From positions 23,127,802 through 23,191,801 of the forward strand of contig NC_080041.1 of the NCBI RefSeq assembly GCF_012489685.1: a stretch of 64,000 bases of DNA, given 5' to 3'. The DNA comes from Lotus japonicus. Taxonomy: Eukaryota > Streptophyta > Magnoliopsida > Fabales > Fabaceae. The first letter of the stretch is position 1; each line of letters opens with the position of its first letter. The notes under the pieces are model-generated. The model searched no databases. It was not told the DNA's origin and saw nothing but the letters and a program-made list of their open reading frames with translations. Shown piece after piece: positions 44,101 through 53,044 of the stretch. The translations under genes were made by a program, and so were the position numbers.

Positions 44101-45759
44101 TTCAGTGCATTCGGGTGTGTCTATATCGGATTATAAGTAGTTGAAAGTCACCCACCAGTTATAATGGCACAGTTGAAGTAACCTACTCGAAACACGTGAA
44201 TAAAGGTTTGCAGTGCCCTTAGCCATCCTATAATTGATTTGGTTGTTTATCCATAGGCTTTGCACATCTTTTCTACTTTTCCCTTGCTGAAAATATGAGT
44301 AAACGTGTTGTCAGACTTGTGATATCATATAAACGGGTATGTCTCGATGGAACAATTAATGTTTTAAAGTTTGTCCGTTGAAAACCTATTCTGACATTTC
44401 GAACACCTTGACTAAATTGGGAGGAAACAGGTTTCTTGTTCATTACCTGTCAAGAGTCAAAATTTCAGATTAACCCAAACATGCATTTATTTAATTTGGC
44501 CGCCATTCTTATGCAGGAAAATATTACCTCAGCAACTTCATTGATGAAACTTGTTCGGTAAATTTACATGGGTGAAGTGAAGTAAATTGACGCCAATAAA
44601 TTTACAGACACGAAGGACATGAGACAAAAAGAATAACCAGAACAGTAGGCTAAAAAAGGGATGATGAGGAAAGGCAAAAGCCAGCTGATATCGAAAGCCT
44701 TTCTCTACACAGTCAATTGGGTGGCATTTACAACATATTTATATCTTGAAAGAATATAACACAAAAATGACGCGTTGATAAAGTTTCTTGTTTCCAGATT
44801 GAAGCAACTACAAATAAGTGTTGATGAACAGAAGTAATACATATATTTGTATCTGTCATTGCAGACCAAAATCTTTGAATTAAGACAAAATAATTGAAAT
44901 GAAAATGAACCTCTTCCATACATTAAACAAAACATCTTGGCCAGTCAACACAAATAGTGAGAGCAGTAGTAAAAATAAGGAGGAGGAAGAAAGGCCCGAG
45001 GAAATTGCAAAACACTTGTGCCTTGCAAGATTTTTGTGATAATCATAGCAAGAAACTTGAGATTTTGGCTCAACACTCAACAGTGAGAACATTAATGTAA
45101 AACTCATGGTCTCAAGCCAGGTGTACTTCTATCATAAGGTACAAAAAACAATGTTATACCCCCCAAGATTTTCTTCCCTTCTCCTTCATCCCTAAATCAC
45201 AGTGGTGCACACACTCCTTCATCCTTAACCAAGAGAATGCAGTTTCATCATCATAAATCTGCATGGCAGCAAGCTGACCTCAGTCATCTGCTTGTAATCC
45301 AATGATCAATGCTTACATGAAATCCTCCTCCAGTTCTTGCAATGATTTGCTTCCTGATGCAATGTCTTTGTTGGAACTTGGATGTCATATTTTCAGCGAC
45401 CATCAAGTCCTTGTAGCTCCTAAGGTCTGATTGTCTCTCCTTTTCAAGTCCTTTCCATTTCCTCACGGCTTTTCTACACAGAGTTCTACATGTGGTTAAA
45501 TAAAGAGAACATCTAAAAAAATTGTTTTAACATTAACTCGGGCATTTTTTTTTTGGAACAATAAATGGATGGGTTATTTCTTAAGATAAAACAACTTAAG
45601 TTAAGAAAAATTAGAATTACATTTAGAATGCTAACTACATCCTCCACATCCAAACAACACACTGACTCCTCAGGAAAAATTCAGCCTGATAATCAAAGTA
45701 AAACAGGGAAGCAAAAAGGATAACTTATGAAGTCAATTTAAGTGCTAATAGGCAACAAC

Positions 45760-46113
45760 TCACTCCAGCTTTATCGCGTCCATCTCATTGATCACCCCTT
45801 CAAGCTTGACAATCTGCCGCAAGAAGTAATCACCATAACGTTTGGCAGGTTTAGACTGCACAACATGAATCAAGTCATCATCAATATAGAAATCCACATC
45901 TGCAGTTGATGTAATTTTTCCATCGCTATCAACAGCATGTGTCTTATGCTTATATGTCGTCAAGATAGTCCTTAAGGTGGGTTCATCCACTTCCATGTAA
46001 CTTGCAAGTTTTGCAAGGGAGATTGTTGAGTACACTTTCAAGAAGGTACGGAGGCCTGATAACAACTGTTGTTGCATGGCTTCATCTATACCATTGAACT
46101 CAGCAAAGTCCAT
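45760..46113 (-). pseudogene. captured C-terminal fragment of translation initiation factor eIF3 subunit L
   Basis: The 117-residue frame ends at a natural-looking stop (TGA 45762-45760). LLSGLRTFLKVYSTISLAKL, YMEVDEPTLRTILTTYKHKT, DVDFYIDDDLIHVVQSKPAK and RYGDYFLRQIVKLEGVINEM match the PCI/C-terminal end of plant eIF3L, a subunit of the eIF3 complex in cytosolic translation initiation. The full protein is several hundred residues longer; upstream exons are absent. The first about 15 residues (MDFAEFNGIDEA) do not look like eIF3L and may come from intron or other captured DNA. Conserved residues are largely intact. Confidence 0.88.
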
Positions 46114-47933
46114 ATCCTCATTATATGAACCCAGAACTGTTCATTCAGCCACCAATCTAATATACTAACCCCTGTTTACTATACTAACCCCATTCCACAT
46201 CAGATCAAGAATAACATGAAAATGAAGTAAAACTTTAAAACTTTCTTATCAGAGATTCTCTAACAGAAGCATGAATTTGAAATCCTTGATATAAAAAGAA
46301 AATAGTCAGATTGGGCAGTGAGATAATGAAAAATAAAACAGAAATAGAGAGAGAAAGTTCAAACCCTGGAAAGTCCATAGCATAATCCCTGCACCAAGAA
46401 GCAGCAATTCGTTTAGCAATACTAAAAAAAAAAAATCAAACCCTGCCTCATCCATTTGATAAATCTCTACCTTTGCTGAAATTAACAGCATATCATACTA
46501 CTCAAAGCTCCTAAAATTCAAGATTTTGGAATCCAGCGTTTGCAGGAATTTTCCAATCCCCAAATTCGTTTCATACCTCATAAAATCTGGAAATCCTGTG
46601 TTAGCCATCTGTTATCTCCCGCAGCGATCAACGAAAGTGTTAATACAACCAATAGCCTTGAATCTGTTAGACAATTAGGGAAGAACACATAATTATCAAA
46701 AGAATAAAATGTCATTTCAAGTTTTGTTTTGATTTTGAAGCTGTAACAGCAATAGTAAAGGAAATCCTGTGTTAGCCATCTGTTATCTCTCGCGTGGAAG
46801 TTTCCAGATATGATTGGACACTGACAGAGACTTCATCTGCTGCTGTCTTGTCTTTTTTCTTAGGTGGTTCCTGAGTTTTCTGTATTGCAGTTTTATTTGG
46901 AACCAAAAGTATGAAGATGTTAAGATCACGGAAGCTTTTAGCCTCCTCTATTCCAAGCTCCTAGTTCTATGAAAACAAAGAGGAAGAACAACAAAATTAT
47001 ACTTCGATTCGATGACACATACTCCCCTCCATAAAGGCAAACCAAAATCTTTGAATTAAGATAAAATAATTGAAATAAACACTACAGTTGATCAGAACCC
47101 AAATCAACAAAGATGAAGCATAAGAGGAGCAAAAGTAAAGTAGCAGAAAGAAAAATATAAAGTAATGAAGAACACTGCAGTTATACTTACTAATGAAGAC
47201 CCGTAAAACAACAAAATATACTCATCTTCGAAATAAAACATACCATTGTTGATCTCTCAGTCTTGAAATATACAAATCCTCAGGCTGCCCAAGCAAATGC
47301 AAGATGATTAGCAAAAGAATATAGCAGATATGAATATCAACAGATTAAATAAAACTAACAAACCCCTAATTTCAACAAAAGTTCAGTTTGAGAAAGCATG
47401 AAGTGACCATATCTGATGGAGTCCATAGTGCCATTTTCGAGATCCCTCCTTATCACAGTTCATTGATCTGCAATTTTCTATTACATTGCTTTCAATCTGC
47501 CCATCTCCTCTGGAAAACCCTGCAAAAATGAGAACAAAGAAATTAGCAAGTTTGAGAACAAAACAAAAAAATGAGAAAAATGCATTGTTCAAGAACAAAG
47601 AGGACATTGGAGTTCATGGGAAGGTTTAAGATAACAATCTATGTCATGGTTCTCATTCATAGTCATAAGAGAATAAAATGATAAAGCTCTGTGAACGATA
47701 TAGGTAGCATTAATCACTAATTTCTTTTTCGATCTTGAAGTTGACCTATGAACAAAAAATCTGAGGGGGAAAATAAACAAATGAAGTGGGTGAAATAGGT
47801 AAACATTGAAATGAAAAGAAGGAAAGCAATACAAAATTATGCACATTGAGAGAGAAGGGGAGACAGAAAGAAAGGAAGGGAAAAAATCTAGTACTTACTC
47901 GAGGATGGAGGAGACTGCGAGTGAGGACGGCAG

Positions 47934-48209
47934 ATGAGTAGCCAAGCGAGCAAGAGAGTGTTTTTCCGCTTTCGCAGTTCAATGAGTTGGAGGGGAGGGA
48001 GCGCGGTGCTCTCGCGGGCCAACAGGATAAAGACAAAGCTTCAGTCAGCGCTGGAAGCCACCGTCTTGGAGGTCAACGACGTCTCGCACCAGCACGCCGC
48101 TGTCAGGGAGAGTTCCGAGAAGAGTTCGCTGAATCTCGCACCAGCACGCCGCTGTCTTGAGGATCGTTTCGCTGAATTTGTTCTGATCTCACATCGGCCT
48201 CGTCGCTGA
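47934..48209 (+). pseudogene. captured N-terminal fragment of a BolA-like protein
   Basis: On the plus strand, SAVLSRANRIKTKLQSALEA and TVLEVNDVSHQHAAVR match the beginning of the BolA fold of plant BolA-like proteins, which partner monothiol glutaredoxins in iron-sulfur metabolism. The usual HAGHA is shortened to HAA. After SEKSSLNL the frame leaves the family. A 23-bp segment (TCTCGCACCAGCACGCCGCT...) is duplicated at 48082 and 48134, disrupting it. The second half of BolA is missing. Start candidates are ATG 47934 and 47982. Confidence 0.75.
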
Positions 48210-49100
48210 TGTGATAAGGAAGAGGAAAGAATTTTGAGAGAGATCCAAAATTTGAAAACAAATATGGAGAGAGAGAGAGAGATAGAAGAGATTTAATTTG
48301 AATTTCAAAAGAGTTTCGATTCTCCCAATTTGTCGAATTCGTGCTCCTTGACTTTACTGACAAACTGGGAAAAAACGGGGAAGGAAAGTGGTTCTTCACA
48401 CAGCTAGCGACTTTGGAGTTCAGATCGATTTCAAAAGTGGGACAAACATAAGAAATCCACATTGCCTGGAATGCTGACGCGTGGAGGACTGCTGAGAGAA
48501 AGACACGTCGGATTTTTGTCGTTCTAAAGGGCTTGTGCTTTGTATCTAGTATAGATGAAGGGTATGAATAACTGAAGCGCTTGGCGACGAAGCCAAAGGA
48601 CAAAAAGAAGCGAGCCGACAAGGGAAAGCAAGGATGTGATTGGATTGTAGTTGCAGTTTAGGCAGGAAATTGGCTAAGGTAAGGGTAACTCAGTTTTAGC
48701 GCGTCTTTGGGTCTTGCATGCTATTATCGCACTGCATGCGTTTGAGATGAAGGTGTTTAAATTGATTGGCATTTGATTATGACTGTTGTGTTGAACTGGG
48801 AAAATGTTTTCTGGAGGCTTCGGCCGAGTGAACTTATTGAGACGTGTGTCTCCGTTTTCTGAGAGGCTTCGGCCGTTTACTGGTTTATGTCATTACTGCT
48901 TTCTAGTGGATATGACAGAGTTATGTTTTACAGCATTGAATTATTGATTCATCACTCAATAGAGTTTGATGTGTTTGTGCTGGTATGGAACTGAATTGAC
49001 GTATGCTTGTTGATATTAATAGTAACATAGGGTTACTCTGTCTTGATTATTGGATTTGAAATTGTTGATATTGGTGTATATGCATTGTTGGATTGTAATG

Positions 49101-49345
49101 TGTGGCCTGAGTGGCGTACTGTGTGGCCTGCGTGGCGTATTGTGGGGCCTGTGTGGCCTGAGTGGCGTACTGTGTGGCCTGCGTGGCGTATTGTGGGGCC
49201 TGTGTGGCATACTGTGTGGCCTGAGTGGCGTACTGTGTGGCCTGTGTGGCGTACTGTGTGGCCTGCGTGGCGTATTGTGGGGCCTGTGTGGCCTGCGTGG
49301 CGTATTGTGGGGCCTGTGTGGCATACTGTGTGGGCTTTGTGCCGT
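49101..49345 (+). repeat. tandem repeat, ~21-bp unit
   Basis: Repeats of TACTGTGTGGCCTGAGTGGCG and variants (some units extended by 9 bp). The unit is a multiple of 3, so all frames stay open (Thr/Gln/Ala-rich on minus, Trp/Pro or Cys/Gly on plus); not a gene. It lies in the giant solo LTR. Confidence 0.95.
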
Positions 49346-50311
49346 TGTACGTGTGGAGCCTGTGTGGCATATTAAGTGGCATTCAGGAGCTATCGTTCTC
49401 CGTCTGTCCCGTCCAGCAAGGGCGTTATTAAGTGACATTCAGGAGTTATCGTTCTCCGTCTGTCCCGTCTTGCGAGACGCTTTTGAGTGGACCAGTCTTG
49501 GTAGTAACACATAGTTGTACTACAGGGCACTTATATTGAGGATTGTTGATATCTGATTTAATGTTTTGTTGTTGAAGTTTGTTGATATCTGATTCTATGT
49601 TATATTGTTGAGGTTGTTGATAACCGATTTCAATCTATCATTATGTTGCTGATATCTGATTAAATCTATGTTGTTGATATCTGAATTGATTTTATGTTGT
49701 GGGATATATGTTGTCATCTATTTGGAATTAAGTTGCTAGCTTATGTGCCATGTTATGCACTTAAACTTTAATAACATGTTTTCCCCTTTTATATGTGGTA
49801 GTTGTATGGAGTTAACCCTTTCTGTTTGCTACTTGTTGTTTGGGCGCTTAACGCTATTAGGCGATGGAGAATCTTCGATGGAGCTTGATCTTCGTACGAG
49901 TCGGGGAGAAGAACTTGAAGAACTGTGGGTGACTCGAAGAATGGAGTCGGGTGTAGGGCTAGAGCCTTGGGTTAGAGAGCTTACCGTTATTGGTTTAAGC
50001 TTGCATAAAGATTTTAGGAATTTATATTTGAGGTTTCGGGTAGGTTCTGACGCATTGCTTTCCTGCGGTTCCCCGATGTGGAGATCGTAGGGAGTATGTC
50101 GGATTCATGGTGTCATTGCATAATAGGTTTTTGTTGAGTTGTTTCTATTGGTTAGGTTTTGTAGTTGGGAGTATGCATGACATGTTCTGGAAATACATTT
50201 GAAAAGAAAGAAAAAAATATACTCGTGTTTATGTATCATTTTGGAAAACATTGCATATTTACTTTAATAGGTTACTAAAGTGACACCCGAAATTCGGGGC
50301 GTTACATTACC

Positions 50312-50731
50312 ACTGAAGATCACTTAAATTTTTTTTGGTATCGTGGAGTTAGCTGGTCCGAAATTTTGAAACTCTACAACAAGCCTTACACTCCCCCTCC
50401 ATCCTCATCATACAACATATTGGATTATAATTATCCAGCCATCACAATTCCGTACATCCATTTTGGACATCTATTGTTTGTTTTGCGAACGGTTACAAAT
50501 GTTGGATGTCCAGGAATGTACAGGGTGAAAATCATTTCACCTCTAGAGTTGCAAGATTTTGTTGAACCTCAAATATTGAGGTTTAAGTATAGAGGTCAAA
50601 AGTTGCAGTTTAGAGTTACATTAACTCTAAGGGGAACACCTAATTCTGAGACTGATTATGTCTTTGGGGGGTTAACTTGGACAGACATGAAACATAGTGT
50701 GAACACAACTATTAGTGTTAGGTACCGTTAG
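50312..50731 (+). pseudogene. subtilase C-terminal exon part after the solo LTR
   Basis: Continues the subtilase reading with HLNFFWYRGVSWSEILKLYN, NILDYNYPAITIPYIHFGH, TVTNVGCPGMYRVKIISPL and TDYVFGGLTWTDMKHSVNT, the C-terminal fibronectin III-like domain, and stops at TAG 50729. This stretch alone is uninterrupted. Confidence 0.9.
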
Positions 50732-51088
50732 TAGTGAGGAGTTTAAGAGCTATGTTGTTATTTGTATTTGTTTTTGTCTTTGTTTAAAACTATTTCTATT
50801 TTAGAGAGGTTCTAATTATTGAAGCATATTTTAATCTATTGGTCTGAGCTAAGCCTCAATCTAATATTGAATGCTCGATGACTTTTTGAGCATATTTTGT
50901 CAATCAATATATAACTAGATGTTGATCTTTATATTGAAAGGTCCAATTTTGCTTATTAAAAAAACAATTCATAAGTGTTGTGATCAATCTAGCAAACACT
51001 CGAGCGGAAAAAGTTAAATCAATCAAGAAGGGGAAATGATTAATCAAAATGATGGATGATAAAGAATGAATAGAAAAAAAAAGCTTAC
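50732..51088. other. no gene seen between subtilase and inhibitor remnants
   Basis: AT-rich convergent intergenic region. It should hold the missing second exon of the minus-strand inhibitor pseudogene if that were present, but I cannot find it. Confidence 0.45.
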
Positions 51089-51383
51089 TTGAAATTTGAT
51101 GAGCCTGCTCCGGAGTAATGTTAACAACAGTGAAGCCCTCTCTAGCAATACTATCTAACACAAAAGCCTTTTTTGCAGCCTCCTCAATGCCAAGGACCGT
51201 CGAGAGGATTCAGATGTAGTAAGCCATATGGTCCTCGTTTTTGCGCTTCTCTGTGTAGACTCGAAGAATCGTATGGGGGACGCCGGCGGAAGAGAACATC
51301 GCGGCAGCACGAGACATGTAAGTTAGAGGTGAAGAGGGTGGCTTCAGGAACAAACGCCGCAACGGCTGCATCATCATCATCAT
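51089..51383 (-). pseudogene. subtilisin-propeptide-like (I9) inhibitor pseudogene, exon 1
   Basis: Starts with five ATG codons (51383-51369), then an N-terminal stretch, then ILRVYTEKRKNEDHMAYYI, a TGA stop, and ILSTVLGIEEAAKKAF, FTVVNITPEQAHQIS, ending at donor GTAAGC (51088-51083). Order and motifs match plant stand-alone I9 proteins such as SPI-1 (VYTE.P..E....YHIRTL..VLGSEEAAK..., LTPEQ..QIS). These resemble the prodomain of subtilases and can inhibit them. The stop replaces the Arg of the conserved YHIRTL motif (CGA to TGA, a single transition). The second exon is not found. It faces the subtilase remnant 358 bp away. Confidence 0.75.
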
Positions 51384-51590
51384 CGTCTTGTTCTTATTTT
51401 TTTTTTGTCTTCGATTTGGGGAAGAAGCTTGGGTCTTTTATTGTCAAAAAACAAGCTTAGACCATCATTATCAAATCAAATCATTCGAGTTTCTAATTTA
51501 AATTTTGGTAATGTCACGTCAACTAACTCTACTCACTTATTACTCCAATTTAGCAACTCTAAAAAATTTCTCAAATGACCCCACAATATA

Positions 51591-51908
51591 TGGACTGGGC
51601 GAGACCCCAAGGTCCCTCGCCCAGGAGCGCTGGCCTCAGGCGAGGGGCGCCCCTGAGACTTGGGCCTCCCTCCCCGAGGCCCAACTGGCCCATTAAGGTA
51701 CATTAGAGGTGCCAAGCCCAACTCCACACCTATAAATAGGGGACGGTTACCAAATGTAAGGGACTCTTAGCTCATTTGTGAAATAACAAGATTGAAATTC
51801 AGTTATTCTTTCTCTCTCTAGTCGTTAGAACCTCTCTCTCTAAGCATTCACATCACTTTCCTCACACTTTGGGTACTATACCCCTATTCTATGTTCTTGG
51901 ATAGAACA
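51591..51908 (+). repeat. 5' LTR, Tat element 2 (318 bp)
   Basis: TGGACTGGGCGAGACCCC to GGATAGAACA. TATA box CTATAAATAGGGG at about 51730-51742. Confidence 0.93.
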
Positions 51909-51910
51909 TT

Positions 51911-51928
51911 TGGTGTCGTCTGTGGGGA
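51911..51928 (+). other. primer-binding site of Tat element 2
   Basis: TGGTGTCGTCTGTGGGGA, two bases inside the LTR; the counterpart of 8875-8892 with two transitions. Confidence 0.8.
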
Positions 51929-52054
51929 TCGGTAGATTTTGACTCCCGGACTACGTGGATCGTGATTCAGTTGAGTGAAGCTCGATTTTCTATGCGATTT
52001 TCTTCAGTTTTCAGGATTTTCCGTTCGCGTTCTTCAGTTCACTTGCAAAGCTCG

Positions 52055-53044
52055 ATGGAAACGCGTCGTAGACGACATGATGAGGATCAAGAGCGGCGGC
52101 ACGCTTCGCCACCGCGTCGCGTGAGAGGTAGGCCGCGACGCGATCATGTTCATCGTGAAGAAACGGATCGATTAACTCCTCCTCCTTCGCCACCGCCTCC
52201 GCCTCCTCCTTCTCCGACGCCTCCGCTACCTTCTCCACCTTCCTCGCCGGAGCAGCACAGGACGCCGGTGAATTCACCTCCGGCTTCGGGAGAAGAGACT
52301 CAAGCACCTCAGGCACCAATCTCGAGTCAAGATTGGTGGCGCTTGATTCGAAGTGTCGATGACATACGCCAACGAAATGATTACTTACAAGAACAACTGG
52401 AGTACTATCGTTTCGAGCAGCAGGACGATGGGGAGCGCGAGGCAGAGGCTGTGGCTGAGTTCGAGCCGTTCTTGGCGGCAGTAAGGGAAGTTGCAATTCC
52501 GGATAATATGAAGAATATTGTCCTCGAGACATACAGTGGGAAGGCTGATCCCAAGGAGCACCTGCTATATTTTAACACGAAGATGGTAATCACTGTCGTT
52601 TCCGATGCTGTAAAGTGCAGGATGTTTCCGGCTACATACAAGGGAACTGCCATGGCATGGTTCACAACCCTACCCCGAGGATCAATCATGAATTTCCGTG
52701 ACTTCTCATCCAAGTTCCTCGTCCAATTTTCGGCAAGTAAAACCAAGCAAGTGACAATTGAGGATTTGTACAATGTGCGCCAGTTCGAGAGCGAGACTCT
52801 GAAGCAGTATGTGAAACGATTTAGCGCTGCGTCGGTGAAGATTGAAGAGTCAGAGCCAAATGCCTGCGCCCGTGCCTTTAAGAACGGTTTGCAGCCTGGA
52901 AAACTGAATAGCAAATTAAGTCGCAAGCCCGCCCGGTCAATGGCGGAGATTCGAGCGCGGGCAAACACCTACATACTTGACGAGGAGGATGTTAAGCGAA
53001 GGCGCGCGAAGGTAGAGAAAGATGGCGATCAGAGGGATGCATAG
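52055..53044 (+). CDS. Tat-type Gag (capsid), ends at TAG
   Basis: ATG 52055 (METRRRRHDEDQERR). Proline-rich N-terminus (PPPSPTPPLPSPPSSP), VDDIRQRNDYLQEQLEYY, then the retrotransposon capsid core: VREVAIPDNMKNIVLETYSG, HLLYFNTKMVITVVSDAVK, MAWFTTLPRGSIMNFRDFSS, VTIEDLYNVRQFESETLKQY and SMAEIRARANTYILDEED. About 329 residues, uninterrupted; the natural Gag probably continued past the TAG at 53042. I chose 52055 because element 1 starts at the same residue (9016) and the frame upstream is non-conserved. Confidence 0.9.
   Translation: METRRRRHDEDQERRHASPPRRVRGRPRRDHVHREETDRLTPPPSPPPPPPPSPTPPLPSPPSSPEQHRTPVNSPPASGEETQAPQAPISSQDWWRLIRSVDDIRQRNDYLQEQLEYYRFEQQDDGEREAEAVAEFEPFLAAVREVAIPDNMKNIVLETYSGKADPKEHLLYFNTKMVITVVSDAVKCRMFPATYKGTAMAWFTTLPRGSIMNFRDFSSKFLVQFSASKTKQVTIEDLYNVRQFESETLKQYVKRFSAASVKIEESEPNACARAFKNGLQPGKLNSKLSRKPARSMAEIRARANTYILDEEDVKRRRAKVEKDGDQRDA

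Larger units (their letters stand above)
43529..48555 (-). mobile_element. Helitron with captured host gene fragments
   Basis: The minus strand starts TCTATACTAGATACAAAGCA at 48555 (preceded by A) and ends with hairpin CCGTGC-AAA-GCACGGG (43556-43541) and CTAG (43532-43529) followed by T. This is the classic A/T insertion with TC..CTAG ends. No Rep/helicase is seen. It carries at least a C-terminal eIF3L fragment (minus) and an N-terminal BolA fragment (plus), that is, pieces of two unrelated genes. It sits inside a solo LTR. Confidence 0.85.
41180..50306 (+). mobile_element. ~4.1-kb solo LTR (same superfamily as 9403-13320), carrying a Helitron
   Basis: Starts TGTAAGACCC and ends GGGGCGTTACA, with target duplication TTACC at 41175-41179 and 50307-50311, inside a subtilase exon. 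Excluding the Helitron (43529-48555) it is about 4.1 kb. It shares end sequences and GGCTTCGGC blocks with the solo LTR at 9403-13320. The C/T-rich, Pro/Ser-coding stretch at 41640-42060 is part of the LTR, not a gene. Confidence 0.85.
28187..50731 (+). pseudogene. subtilisin-like serine protease (SBT family) pseudogene with exon-block amplification
   Basis: Fragments in order encode the protease-associated region, the segment with FSSRGP, the catalytic-serine motif [12 protein letters not shown] (40850-40890), HIQPNIAMDP, and the C-terminal fibronectin III-like domain (NILDYNYPAITIP, TVTNVGCPGMYRV, TDYVFGGLTWTDMKHSV) ending at TAG 50729-50731. Subtilases of this type are secreted endoproteases. 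The N-terminal signal, prodomain, Asp and His are absent. A block of three exons is present four times. Stops (for example 39460 and 40171), lost splice signals and a frameshift before 41170 make it non-functional. An Athila-like element (28374-38320) and a solo LTR (41180-50306) are inserted in it. Closest to the SBT5-like class by my reading of the motifs. Confidence 0.9.

Noticed and set aside
49016..49514. Five overlapping open frames of 68-154 codons
   Set aside because: The 21-bp tandem unit is a multiple of three, so all frames stay open; the sequence is internal to a solo LTR.
51173..51460. Plus-strand frame with poly-Ser and KLGSFIVKKQA
   Set aside because: Shadow of the I9 inhibitor exon on the opposite strand; the minus-strand reading matches a known family.
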